DNA from: Sphingobacteriales bacterium
GTDB taxonomy: Bacteria > Bacteroidota > Bacteroidia > Chitinophagales > JADIYW01
Reading direction: 5' to 3'
NCBI GenBank assembly: GCA_016721245.1
Contig: JADKIQ010000003.1
Span: 320,501-384,500, forward strand
DNA: 64,000 nucleotides
Positions 9,402-17,834 of this stretch are shown here, piece by piece. The notes under the pieces are model-generated. The model was given only the letters and a program-made list of their open reading frames with translations. It was not told where the DNA came from and did not search any database. Both the position numbers and the translations under genes were made by a program. Position 1 is the stretch's first letter, and the number at the start of each line of letters is the position of its first letter.

Positions 9402-10217
9402 ATGAAAAATTGGTACTTTATTTTATTGCTTCATTTCCTGGTGTATGGATGTAACAGCAATGCGCAGCAGCAACAAGACCCGATACCGGTTCACGATAGC
9501 TTAAAAATTGATTCAAAGATACTGGGTGAAGTAAGAACGATTAATATCTGGACACCGCCACAATATGCTCAACAAGCAGATTCATTACCGGTCATCTATA
9601 TGCCGGATGGTGGTATTAATGAAGACTTTCCTCATATTGCCAATACGATTGCTGCACTCATAGAAAGCAAACAGATTCCGCCTGTTATGCTGGTAGGTAT
9701 CGAAAATATACAACGCCGAAAAGACCTCACCGGACCCACCGAAGTAGAGGAAGATAAAAAAGTAGCACCGGTAATTGGCGGTGCAGAAAAATTCAGGAGT
9801 TTTATTAAACAGGAACTTTTTCCTGAAATAAATAAACGATACAGAACAACTGAGAAGAAAGGTATTATTGGAGAATCTCTGGCCGGGCTTTTTATTGTAG
9901 AAACATTTTTGACAAATCCTGATATGTTTGATTATTACATTGCGATGGATCCTTCGATGTGGTGGAATAATCATTATCTGGTAAGAACAGCTAACAATTA
10001 TTTGTCAAAATTTCCGGCAAATGAAAAACGTTTATGGTTTGCGGGTTCAAAGGCCAAAGATATATCCAAGTATACAAACGATTTTTCAAAGATTTTAGCA
10101 TCAGAGAACCTCAGTACGCTGAAGTGGAAATACTCGCCGGAGCCAAAAGAGCAGCACCAAACTATTTACCGCGCTACCAAAGAGAAAGCTTTAATTTGGA
10201 TATTTAATTTGAAGTAA
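9402..10217 (+). CDS. Alpha/beta-hydrolase esterase (Fes/IroE-like), probable lipoprotein
   Basis: A 271-residue protein. The N-terminus is a lipoprotein-type signal ending in VYGC (lipidated Cys at 17). The catalytic Ser is S159 in GESLAG, and a late His in EQHQTIYR would complete the triad. Overall it matches the esterase D / IroE family that hydrolyses siderophore or other ester bonds outside the cytoplasm. YMPDGG near residue 66 is the usual oxyanion-loop region. It stands alone, with no siderophore genes beside it, so the substrate remains open. Confidence 0.85.
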   Translation: MKNWYFILLLHFLVYGCNSNAQQQQDPIPVHDSLKIDSKILGEVRTINIWTPPQYAQQADSLPVIYMPDGGINEDFPHIANTIAALIESKQIPPVMLVGIENIQRRKDLTGPTEVEEDKKVAPVIGGAEKFRSFIKQELFPEINKRYRTTEKKGIIGESLAGLFIVETFLTNPDMFDYYIAMDPSMWWNNHYLVRTANNYLSKFPANEKRLWFAGSKAKDISKYTNDFSKILASENLSTLKWKYSPEPKEQHQTIYRATKEKALIWIFNLK

Positions 10218-10291
10218 ATGACGGTTTTTACATAGTCGAAAATAACAGAATAGTTACGCAGTATGTAATAGAATTTTACACATCAATTATT

Positions 10292-10702
10292 CTACTTCAT
10301 CTTCAGCGTATATCTTCCGCTTTTTACAGCTTTGCGTAAGCGTGCACGGCTGCCGTCATCCATTATCATCGCACCTGCCATTGCTGAAAGCCCGCCCAGC
10401 AGAGCACCGAGCAAGGTGGTAATCAGCAATAATATACCCACACTAATATCTGTTTTTAAACTGTCAGAAAATAAAGCTGCTATTTTCCCGCTTAGTAAAT
10501 GGTCGTTCCGGATATCTAAAAACAAGGCATAACCCAACCAGAATAATCCGACGCCGAAAAGGCCTGCTAAAAAATTATTGCCGGGCTTATTGGATAAAGC
10601 GATTCCCGTTAAAAATGCCACTATAAAAGGTGTATACCATGGCAGAAAAAACGTGCCCAGGAAACTCAGGATGGCGATAGCTAAAACTTTTACTATAAAC
10701 AT
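10292..10702 (-). CDS. Small multi-helix membrane protein, unknown function
   Basis: A 136-residue protein with about four hydrophobic helices (residues 5-25, 27-40, 45-62, 85-115) and a basic C-terminal tail ending GRYTLKMK. I recognise no family. It lies downstream of the penicillin acylase gene on the same strand, but a 152-bp palindromic element and a heptad repeat separate the two, so it may be transcribed independently. Confidence 0.65.
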   Translation of the reverse strand: MFIVKVLAIAILSFLGTFFLPWYTPFIVAFLTGIALSNKPGNNFLAGLFGVGLFWLGYALFLDIRNDHLLSGKIAALFSDSLKTDISVGILLLITTLLGALLGGLSAMAGAMIMDDGSRARLRKAVKSGRYTLKMK

Positions 10703-10709
10703 GAATTTT

Positions 10710-10737
10710 GATTTACGATTTACAATTTACGATGTAC
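10710..10737. repeat. 7-bp periodic tandem repeat (4 units)
   Basis: Four heptamers: GATTTAC, GATTTAC, AATTTAC, GATGTAC. The array starts eight bases upstream of the start codon of the minus-strand membrane protein gene, in the expected promoter region. Confidence 0.75.
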
Positions 10738-10750
10738 GATTTTTCTTTTT

Positions 10751-10902
10751 AACACATAGGGACATAGAAAGTAAGGATAATCGGTAGTTAGAATATTTTT
10801 TCGGATAACCATAGCTTCACAGAGTTGTATTCATCAAAGATGAATACCTATGCACGACTATCTATTTCTTTATTTACCATCAATACTATGTGTCTATGTG
10901 TT
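10751..10902. repeat. CACATAG palindromic intergenic element, copy A
   Basis: The ends are inverted copies: the left arm begins AACACATAGGGACATAG, and the right arm ends with the reverse complement of AACACATAGACACATAG. In the middle is a hairpin with stem TATTCATC/GATGAATA and loop AAA (10829-10847). No coding frame is apparent. The right end lies 12 bases beyond the stop of the penicillin acylase gene. Copies B and C are at 35910-36075 and 42410-42579. Confidence 0.85.
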
Positions 10903-10914
10903 TTTAAATTATTT

Positions 10915-13377
10915 CTATTTACTTTTTATTGCTTTCAACGCCGTTTCTTTTGAATCAAAGAAATGCAGTTTATAATATTCACCCTTGCTCCATTTGTCTA
11001 TAAACTCGGTGAAGCCTTTAGTGGCAGGGTTGCCGCTTTGACCTCCCGGATACACGCCGTAACATTGCGGTTTGCCGCTAGCAAAATCTACAATCATACG
11101 CCAGGATGGACCTGCACCTTCGGATGCTGCATTCACAATGTTATTATATCCGCCAATTGCTACGTCTTTTACAGAGAAGGCATTCAGTCTTGCCAGGTGC
11201 GTAATGCTGGTGTTTTTATAATGTTGCCAAAGAACAGCCTCTTTGTTGGTTTCGGTTTCTGCTGCATTCTGTTTTGACAACATGTTATTGCTTGGCTTGC
11301 TTAACTGAGAAAAGAATGCCACTGTTTTTTTGAAGGCGATATTAATCACTTCTTTCGCTGTTTCAACGGTGTCTGTATTTACTACGTCAAATAATTTGAA
11401 TTTTGCATCATTGATAATCAGGTTGGCCGTGTTATAAGGCTCCGGCAGTCGGAATGAAGTGGCAGTGCCTTCCATTTCATCATAGGTGCTTTGTTCCACA
11501 TAATCCCAGAATTTATAAAAATAACTTGGGGCATCCGTGTTATAATCTGCCATGTAATTCCAAGATTTTAATGCGGCGGCAATTTTATTGGATTCCGCAT
11601 CATCGCTTACCGATAAGTTGGATAATAAGGTTGGCAGAATTTCTTTTGCCAGTAAACTTAAATTATTGTTTTGCAGCTTGCCCATATCCTGCCACGTATA
11701 ATTGGTGGCTGTTGTCAGTGTTGAATTAATAACGCGGTTTCTGTAATTTTCATAAATACCGTTAGTCAGGTAAGGATAAGTTTTATCCACCGGATTCTGA
11801 TTGGCACTGCAGCAAAATCCTCTTTCCGGATTCAGTACATACGGATTTTGCTCAACCGGAATTCGTGCTTTTAATTTGGCAATGTTCACATTGGCCAGTG
11901 GTGTTACGAAGGAGCCGTCGCCGGAAACCGTACGCAGCATAAAATTGCCCTGTTGCTTTATGGAAATATTATTGTTGACATCCGCATAAACAAAGTTCTG
12001 ACCCGGACATGAATAGTATTTCAAGGCATCTAAATAATCCTGCTGATTTTTAGCATGGTTCAAATAATAGAAAGTCATTAAATCATTGGAAGGTTCTTCC
12101 GCACGCCAGTAGGTGGCAATATGTTTCTGGTCGTTGATTTCTCCATAGGTTTCATCATAAACGATGGAGCCTACTTTTGTTAAACGAATACTGTCCACTA
12201 TATCTTTACCGCCTTTTACTTTGTATGTTTGAACATCGTATTCAAACGGCACGTACTCATTACCCAGCTTGTATGCTTTTCTGTTTTTATCCTGATATTC
12301 TACAGAGAAATTATTGATGACATCGCGTTCTGCATTCGTTACACTCCACGCAATATTTTCGTTGTGTCCGATGATGACACCTGGAGCACCGGGAATCGTT
12401 ACGCCTTCCACATTTAATCCCGGACAGTTCAGTTGTACCGAGTACCAAATAGAGGGCAGACTTAAATTTAAGTGCGGGTCGCCGCATAAAATCGGTTTTC
12501 CCGATTTAGTTTTACTGCCGTTTACACACCAGTTATTACTGCCGTAAAATTTACTGGAATAAAATTCTTTATACGGATTCTGATAGAGTGCTGCAGTAAG
12601 TTTATTTTTATCTTTTGCAGAAAATGAATCAACAGATTTAAAGTCCCACTTGGTACCAACGGGTATAATCGGATCAATTGCCGGTGCAGGAAAATCGGGA
12701 TACATTTTCTGGTAGGCCTCTTCACCGAAGACACGCAATGCGTTGCTGTTTTCTACATCCGTATCGTAATAGGTTAAATCTTTAGCCATATACTTCATCA
12801 GTAAGGCGCATTTCAACGGTGTCCAGTGTTCCGGCTGGTAACCGATTAATTTATATTCAACTGGATAATCTGCCGGTTTCAGCTGATCGATATAGGCATT
12901 TACCCCAGCAGTAAAACTTTCAATCAGCATTTTACTTACCGGATTTTTTTCGGTTTCTACCAGAGATGCTTCCGCCGCGCGGACAATGCCTATTCTGCGG
13001 GAGAATCTGTCCATAGATAAGGCTTTTTCACCTACTAATTCTGTTAGTCTTCCTGCTGCGGCATACATCTGGAATTCCATTTGCCACAGGCGGTCTCTGG
13101 CTTCCGCATAGCCTTGCGCATACATCAGGTCTTCTTCGTTTTCTGCAAAAATATGCGGGATGCCGATTTCATCATACACGATGGTAGCAGTTCCTTTCGG
13201 ACCTTTGATTTCAATGGAAGTGTTCCGGTTTTCTTTTGCTGCGGCACTTTTCCAGAATCCATGTGTAGGAGATAAGAAGGAGCCTAAAGCAGGAGTGTCG
13301 CCCAGTGGTTTATTCAGAAAATAAACAAGGACAACGAGTAGTACGGCGAGTAAAACGCCGGTTATTTTTTTTGCCAT
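10915..13377 (-). CDS. Penicillin acylase family (peptidase S45) Ntn-hydrolase
   Basis: An 820-residue protein with an N-terminal signal or membrane anchor (residues 4-21). The S45 self-processing site is GSNNW with nucleophile S280: the chain should autocleave between G279 and S280, giving an alpha subunit, a spacer and the beta subunit. DPHLNLSLPSIWY and HNENIAWSVTNA follow, typical of the beta subunit. These periplasmic enzymes hydrolyse amide bonds of acylated amino compounds such as quorum-sensing lactones or beta-lactam side chains. The physiological substrate cannot be inferred. Length and motif order are normal for the family. Confidence 0.93.
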   Translation of the reverse strand: MAKKITGVLLAVLLVVLVYFLNKPLGDTPALGSFLSPTHGFWKSAAAKENRNTSIEIKGPKGTATIVYDEIGIPHIFAENEEDLMYAQGYAEARDRLWQMEFQMYAAAGRLTELVGEKALSMDRFSRRIGIVRAAEASLVETEKNPVSKMLIESFTAGVNAYIDQLKPADYPVEYKLIGYQPEHWTPLKCALLMKYMAKDLTYYDTDVENSNALRVFGEEAYQKMYPDFPAPAIDPIIPVGTKWDFKSVDSFSAKDKNKLTAALYQNPYKEFYSSKFYGSNNWCVNGSKTKSGKPILCGDPHLNLSLPSIWYSVQLNCPGLNVEGVTIPGAPGVIIGHNENIAWSVTNAERDVINNFSVEYQDKNRKAYKLGNEYVPFEYDVQTYKVKGGKDIVDSIRLTKVGSIVYDETYGEINDQKHIATYWRAEEPSNDLMTFYYLNHAKNQQDYLDALKYYSCPGQNFVYADVNNNISIKQQGNFMLRTVSGDGSFVTPLANVNIAKLKARIPVEQNPYVLNPERGFCCSANQNPVDKTYPYLTNGIYENYRNRVINSTLTTATNYTWQDMGKLQNNNLSLLAKEILPTLLSNLSVSDDAESNKIAAALKSWNYMADYNTDAPSYFYKFWDYVEQSTYDEMEGTATSFRLPEPYNTANLIINDAKFKLFDVVNTDTVETAKEVINIAFKKTVAFFSQLSKPSNNMLSKQNAAETETNKEAVLWQHYKNTSITHLARLNAFSVKDVAIGGYNNIVNAASEGAGPSWRMIVDFASGKPQCYGVYPGGQSGNPATKGFTEFIDKWSKGEYYKLHFFDSKETALKAIKSK

Positions 13378-13450
13378 GGTAAATAGGTTATCCGAATTTA
13401 CTAAAAAGTTAGAAGTAATAAGGTATTGTTTGAGGTAATTTTTATTTTAC

Positions 13451-13482
13451 GGGCGCATGGGGGGGGTTCGGGGGGAATCGGG
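13451..13482 (+). other. G-run cluster, candidate G-quadruplex, upstream of the PolX-like gene
   Basis: Four G tracts lie within 32 bases: 13451-13453, 13459-13466 (eight Gs), 13470-13475 (six Gs) and 13480-13482. Loops are 5, 3 and 4 bases. This is striking in otherwise AT-rich intergenic DNA. The cluster is on the coding strand of the polX-like gene, 24 bases upstream of its -7 box. Confidence 0.6.
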
Positions 13483-13505
13483 TGAGGTCTTTATATATTT
13501 TTCTT

Positions 13506-13513
13506 TATTTTTG
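13506..13513 (+). promoter_or_regulatory. -7 box (TATTTTTG) of the PolX-like gene, four bases before ATG
   Basis: A perfect TAnnTTTG match followed by exactly four bases (ACCT) and the ATG at 13518. Transcription should begin at or next to the A of ATG, giving a leaderless mRNA. Confidence 0.65.
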
Positions 13514-13517
13514 ACCT

Positions 13518-15131
13518 ATGACAAACAAGGAAATTGCACAGCATTTTGGATTATTAGCCGATTTGATGGAATTGCACAACGAAAATCCGTTTAAAATAAA
13601 GAGTTATGCATTTGCCGCACGGCATTTAAAAAATATCAATCCTCCTTTGGCAGAACTCAGCATTGCAGAACTGGAAGAAATTGAAGGCGTAGGCAAAGCG
13701 ATTGCGGAAAAAATATTTCAGCTGACAAAAACAGGGAAACTGGAATTGCTGGAAAAATACCTGAACATAACACCACTTGGTGTGGTAGATTTATTGCAGT
13801 TAAAAGGCATTGGGCCGAAGAAAATTGCCCAACTCTGGAAAGAACTGGATATTGAAAGCATTGGTGAACTGGAATATGCCTGCAATGAAAACAGGTTGAT
13901 TGAATTAAAGGGATTTGGGACCAAAACGCAGGCAAATATTCTGGAGCAGATTCAATTCATCAATAAGAATTCCAATAAATTTTTATGGGCGAACCTGGAA
14001 GAACTGGCAAATGAAATCGTGGCAGAACTACAGGAACAATATCCGGATATGCTGGTTTCTACCTGTGGCGATTTCAGAAGAAAATTTGTCACTTTAGAAG
14101 GTATTGATTTTCTGATTGCGGAAGAAGATAAAGCAATACAAACAGCCATCTTTGAAAAGTACAAACAATACCCTGTACACTTTGAATATTGCAGCCAACA
14201 TGATTTTTACCTGAAATTATTGGAACTGTCGAGCGATAAAGAACACTATGGTTTCTTATCGTACAAGATAGATGTTGCCGTAAAATATACTTCTGAAAAA
14301 GCCATTTATGAAGCGGCAGGATTTCCGTTTATTGCGCCGGAACTGCGTGATAACAAACTGGAATGGAAATTAGCAGAGAATAATCAACTGAACGATTTAA
14401 TCGAATTGAAAGATATCAAAGGAGTGGTACATTCGCATAGTAAATACAGCGACGGTGCTAACACCTTAAAGGAATTAGCAACCTATTGTAAAGAACAGGG
14501 ATTTGAATATTTAGTGATTTCTGACCATAGCAAAAGCGCGTTTTATGCCAATGGTATGAAGGAAGAAAATATCATAGCACAACACGCAGAAATTGAAGAA
14601 CTGAATAAACAATTGTTTCCGTTTAAGATTTTTAAAAGTGTGGAGTCGGATATTTTATACGACGGACAACTGGATTATACAGATGATGTGTTGAAGACCT
14701 TTGATCTGGTAATTGCCTCCGTGCATTCGCAATTGAAAATGACGGAAGAAAAAGCGATGCAGCGTTTGATTAAAGCAATTGAAAATCCGTACACAAACAT
14801 ACTTGGCCATATGACGGGAAGGTTGTTGTTGTCACGGGAAGGCTATCCGGTAGATCACAAGAAAATCATTGATGCCTGTGCAGCGAACGATGTTTGTATA
14901 GAATTAAATGCCAACCCTTATCGTCTGGATATTGATTATAGCTGGATAGGCTATTGTCAGGAAAAAAATGTATTGATTTCCGTCAATCCGGATGCCCATA
15001 ATTTACGAGGGGTGCATGATATTAAATACGGTGTAAGTGCTGCCAGAAAAGGTGGTTTGCTGAAAGAAAATACGCTCAACTCTTTAACTAAAGATAACTT
15101 TGAGCGTCGTATAAATAATAAAAATCGCTGA
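13518..15131 (+). CDS. PolX-like protein: HhH repeats, degenerate polymerase X core, intact PHP domain
   Basis: A 537-residue protein with helix-hairpin-helix repeats (EGVGKAIAEKI about 56-66, KGIGPKKIAQL 96-106, KGFGTKT 131-137). A family X polymerase core follows (about 160-290), then a C-terminal PHP domain with all its metal motifs: HSHSKYSDG (305-313), SDHS, ESDIL, SVHS and PDAH (491-494). In active PolX the palm has a DxD pair. Here the matching segment is EGIDFLI, so the first Asp is replaced by G195 and only D197 remains. The family's usual roles are repair synthesis and 3'-5' exonuclease or AP-site processing. I infer that the nuclease side survives and polymerisation does not. Confidence 0.88.
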   Translation: MTNKEIAQHFGLLADLMELHNENPFKIKSYAFAARHLKNINPPLAELSIAELEEIEGVGKAIAEKIFQLTKTGKLELLEKYLNITPLGVVDLLQLKGIGPKKIAQLWKELDIESIGELEYACNENRLIELKGFGTKTQANILEQIQFINKNSNKFLWANLEELANEIVAELQEQYPDMLVSTCGDFRRKFVTLEGIDFLIAEEDKAIQTAIFEKYKQYPVHFEYCSQHDFYLKLLELSSDKEHYGFLSYKIDVAVKYTSEKAIYEAAGFPFIAPELRDNKLEWKLAENNQLNDLIELKDIKGVVHSHSKYSDGANTLKELATYCKEQGFEYLVISDHSKSAFYANGMKEENIIAQHAEIEELNKQLFPFKIFKSVESDILYDGQLDYTDDVLKTFDLVIASVHSQLKMTEEKAMQRLIKAIENPYTNILGHMTGRLLLSREGYPVDHKKIIDACAANDVCIELNANPYRLDIDYSWIGYCQEKNVLISVNPDAHNLRGVHDIKYGVSAARKGGLLKENTLNSLTKDNFERRINNKNR

Positions 15132-15142
15132 TAGCATTTTAT

Positions 15143-15150
15143 TATCTTTG
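15143..15150 (+). promoter_or_regulatory. -7 box (TATCTTTG) upstream of the DUF1573 gene
   Basis: A perfect TAnnTTTG match 12 bases after the polX-like stop and 18 bases before the ATG at 15169. It probably drives the DUF1573-ubiA unit. Confidence 0.6.
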
Positions 15151-15168
15151 CACCCAAATCCTCACCAT

Positions 15169-15705
15169 ATGAAGAAACTGGTTTATGTTTTAACGTTTAT
15201 TGCATTTGCTGCGCTGATATTTGTACAATGCCGTCACAAAGAATCACCGGCAGAAGTTACCGTAGAAAAATTCAACAGAGATTCAATTTTAGCCAACGAT
15301 CCGGAACTGAAAAAAGCGGATTCTATGGCGAATGTGACGGAACAATCTGAAGAAGAACGATTGAAAACAGTCACCTCTATCAAATTCGATAAGGAAGTGT
15401 ACGATTTTGGCACTTGTACAGAAGGCGATAAAGTGAAAAAAACGATAGAGTTTACCAACACGGGAAAATTACCCTTAGTAATTAATCAGGCGTATGGAAG
15501 TTGTGGATGCACAGTTCCCACCTACGATAAAGAACCGGTACAACCTGGTAAAAAAGGTAAACTGGAAATAGAGTTTAATTCTGAGCACAAAGCAGGTGCC
15601 AATACCAAAAGCGTGATGATAGAAGCTAACACCAATCCGCCGATAACGACGGTTACTTTCAGTGTAAAAGTAAATGCCTCCAAAAAGAAAAAAGGATGGT
15701 TCTAA
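15169..15705 (+). CDS. DUF1573 lipoprotein/exported protein
   Basis: The ATG at 15169 gives a signal peptide (KKLVYVLTFIAFAALIFVQC). The in-frame alternative at 15148 lies inside the -7 box and is rejected. A Cys follows the hydrophobic stretch, so lipidation is possible. The C-terminal 100 residues form the DUF1573 immunoglobulin-like domain, with FDFGTCTEGDKV-like spacing, FTNTGKLPLVI and SCGCTVP. The family is common in Bacteroidota and of unknown role, perhaps periplasmic binding or adhesion. The following ubiA-type gene starts nine bases later. Confidence 0.85.
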   Translation: MKKLVYVLTFIAFAALIFVQCRHKESPAEVTVEKFNRDSILANDPELKKADSMANVTEQSEEERLKTVTSIKFDKEVYDFGTCTEGDKVKKTIEFTNTGKLPLVINQAYGSCGCTVPTYDKEPVQPGKKGKLEIEFNSEHKAGANTKSVMIEANTNPPITTVTFSVKVNASKKKKGWF

Positions 15706-15714
15706 AAACAGAGA

Positions 15715-16632
15715 ATGAAAAATTACCTTTCCTTAGTTAAGTTTTCCCATACAGTCTTTGCCTTGCCTTTCGCAATGATTGGGTTTACGTTGGGTTTGTA
15801 CTTAATGCAGATGGTGTTCCTCTTCTTCAAATTAAATATTGAATAAAGAGACCTTTTTAAATTATTAGGATATGATTTGATTTTTAGTATCAAAATTATT
15901 TCTGTGCTGATTTGTATGGCAACTGCCCGCAATGCAGCCATGGCGTTCAACCGTTATATCGACAGAAAATACGATGAGAAAAATCCGCGCACAGCCATAA
16001 GAGAAATTCCTGCAGGTATCATTACACCCAAAAATGCGCTGGTATTTATCATTATCAATTGCGTGTTATTTATCACCGCAACCTATTTTATTAATCAGCT
16101 GTGTTTCTTTTTGTCACCGGTTGCGTTAGCGGTAGTATTGGGTTATTCCTTAACAAAAAGATTTACTTTTTTGTGTCACCTAATTTTAGGCGTTGGCTTA
16201 GGTCTGGCACCCATCGGCGCATTTCTTGCCGTTACCGGAGGATTTGAAGCATTGCCATTATTTTTTTCGTTTGCCGTATTCTTCTGGGTAAGCGGCTTCG
16301 ATATTATTTATGCCTTGCAGGACGAACAATTCGATAAAGAAAATAAGCTATATTCTATTCCATCCTACTTCGGACAAAATAAAGCCAAATGGATTTCCCG
16401 TTTCTTGCACATATGCTCTTACCTTTGTTTGTTAGCTGCCTTTTTCGTCGGGCATTTTGGTGTAATCTATTTGCTGGGTTTAACGGTATTTACCGGTTTA
16501 TTGATTTATCAGCATTCACTGGTAATTCGTTTTGGCTTGCAAAAAATAGATTTGGCGTTTTTTACCACTAACGGAATCGCAAGTGTTTTATTCGGATTGT
16601 GTGTGATTACCGATATTATTATGCATTTTTAA
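15715..16632 (+). pseudogene. UbiA-family prenyltransferase, interrupted by an in-frame TAA
   Basis: An ATG at 15715, nine bases after the DUF1573 stop, opens MKNYLSLVKFSHTVFALPF, the typical UbiA N-terminus. A TAA at 15844-15846 (codon 44) interrupts it. The same frame then continues without further stops to 16632. Both prenyl-diphosphate motifs are present: NRYIDRKYD, and ALQDEQFDKE late in the protein. Reading through codon 44 gives 305 residues, a normal length, so a single base substitution explains the break. These enzymes prenylate hydroxybenzoate or naphthoate during quinone synthesis in the membrane. A downstream TTG (15877) could restart a shorter protein lacking the first membrane helix. 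A real nonsense mutation and a sequence error are both possible. Confidence 0.85.
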
Positions 16633-16637
16633 ATGAA

Positions 16638-16742
16638 TTGTCTGAACCAGGATTTATCTGATTAAGATGATGAACAGGAAAAGTAATTTCGTTTTGTATA
16701 TCATTGTTGTCACATAAATCATAATAATCATAGTTCAGACAA
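16638..16742. repeat. 105-bp element with inverted TTGTCTGAAC ends
   Basis: The left end is TTGTCTGAAC (16638-16647) and the right end is its exact reverse complement, GTTCAGACAA (16733-16742). Inside the left arm are GGATTT/TGATTAA-like words; the right arm has ATAAATCATAATAATCAT. Similar GTCTGAACCAGGATT repeats recur in many bacterial genomes, from memory. It fills the gap between the ubiA-type gene and ruvX. Confidence 0.7.
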
Positions 16743-16748
16743 AAGATG

Positions 16749-16756
16749 TATTTTTG
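16749..16756 (+). promoter_or_regulatory. -7 box (TATTTTTG) of ruvX, four bases before ATG
   Basis: A perfect TAnnTTTG match, four bases (AATT), then the ATG at 16761. This predicts a leaderless ruvX mRNA. Confidence 0.65.
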
Positions 16757-16760
16757 AATT

Positions 16761-17168
16761 ATGAAAATCCTCGCCATAGATTACGGAACTAAACGCACCG
16801 GATTTGCCATCTCGGATGAAAGCAACATCTTTGCCTTTGGTTTATGTACGCAGGAAACAAAAAATAACATCAGCTATCTCCAGACATTGATTCCTAAAGA
16901 AAAAATTGGCATCGTTGTTATTGGCATTCCTAAAAAGCTAAACAACGAACTGGCAGAAATTGTCCCGAAAATTGAACTTTTTAAACGACAACTGAAGAAT
17001 AAATTCCCCGACCTGAAAATTGTCGATATCGATGAACGCTTCACTTCAAAAATGGCGTTTCAATCCATGATAGACAGCGGAATGAGCCGCAAGGACAGAC
17101 AAAATAAAGCGTTGGTCGATGAAATCTCGGCTACTATTATTCTTCAAGGCTTTTTGGAAACACTATAA
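16761..17168 (+). CDS. ruvX: RuvX/YqgF putative Holliday junction resolvase / pre-16S rRNA nuclease
   Basis: A 135-residue protein, normal for the family. The RNase H-like fold shows its first acidic motif at AIDYGTKRTG (D7) and the later DERFTSKMA motif. Residues QNKALVDEISATIIL near the C-terminus supply the last catalytic Asp. The family trims 16S rRNA precursors and has been proposed to resolve Holliday junctions. The gene follows its own leaderless-type promoter and precedes def. Confidence 0.92.
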   Translation: MKILAIDYGTKRTGFAISDESNIFAFGLCTQETKNNISYLQTLIPKEKIGIVVIGIPKKLNNELAEIVPKIELFKRQLKNKFPDLKIVDIDERFTSKMAFQSMIDSGMSRKDRQNKALVDEISATIILQGFLETL

Positions 17169-17194
17169 TTTACTAACTTTACACCGTAATCAGA

Positions 17195-17229
17195 ATTACT
17201 TATTACTTAGATCTTAATACTTATACCTA
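17195..17229. repeat. 7-bp periodic tandem repeat (5 units) before def
   Basis: Heptamers ATTACTT, ATTACTT, AGATCTT, AATACTT, ATACCTA run to within four bases of the def start codon. Confidence 0.7.
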
Positions 17230-17233
17230 AAGA

Positions 17234-17794
17234 ATGATTTTACCTGTAACATTATATGGCGATCCGGTTTTGAAAAAACGTGCGGAAGATATTGCCGCCG
17301 ATTTTCCCAATCTGCCGGATGTCATTAAAAATATGTGGCAAACCATGTATGCCGCGTCCGGTGTAGGCCTGGCGGCACCTCAGGTAGGTATGTCCATCCG
17401 TTTGTTTGTGGTAGATACGGTGCAGTTGCAGGAAAAGCGAAAGACTGATTTCAAGGGCATCAAAAAGGTATTCATCAATCCAACCATTTTAGAAGAGACA
17501 GGCGAGGAGTGGAAATATGAAGAAGGTTGTTTAAGTATTCCCGGTATCCGTGAAGATGTGTTCCGTGAGCCGGTTGTGAAAATTCATTATTTCGATGAGC
17601 ATTTCAACGAGTTTACAGAAACATTCGATGATATCAACGCGCGCGTTATTCAGCATGAATACGACCATATAGAAGGTGTTTTATTCACCGATAAATTAAA
17701 ACCATTGAAGCGTAAACTTCTTTTGCCTAAATTGACTAAAATATCCCGTGGAGAAGTAGATGTGGATTACAGAGTAAGAGTGTATAAGAAATAA
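17234..17794 (+). CDS. def: Peptide deformylase
   Basis: A 186-residue protein with all three deformylase motifs: GVGLAAPQVG (43-52), EGCLS (97-101, the Cys being a metal ligand) and QHEYDH (140-145, two His ligands and the catalytic Glu). It removes the formyl group from nascent N-termini in the cytoplasm and is normally essential. It follows ruvX with a short repeat-filled gap and may share its transcript. Confidence 0.97.
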   Translation: MILPVTLYGDPVLKKRAEDIAADFPNLPDVIKNMWQTMYAASGVGLAAPQVGMSIRLFVVDTVQLQEKRKTDFKGIKKVFINPTILEETGEEWKYEEGCLSIPGIREDVFREPVVKIHYFDEHFNEFTETFDDINARVIQHEYDHIEGVLFTDKLKPLKRKLLLPKLTKISRGEVDVDYRVRVYKK

Positions 17795-17834
17795 TTTGAT
17801 TAGCAATTAGACAATTAATGATTGATAAACTTTA

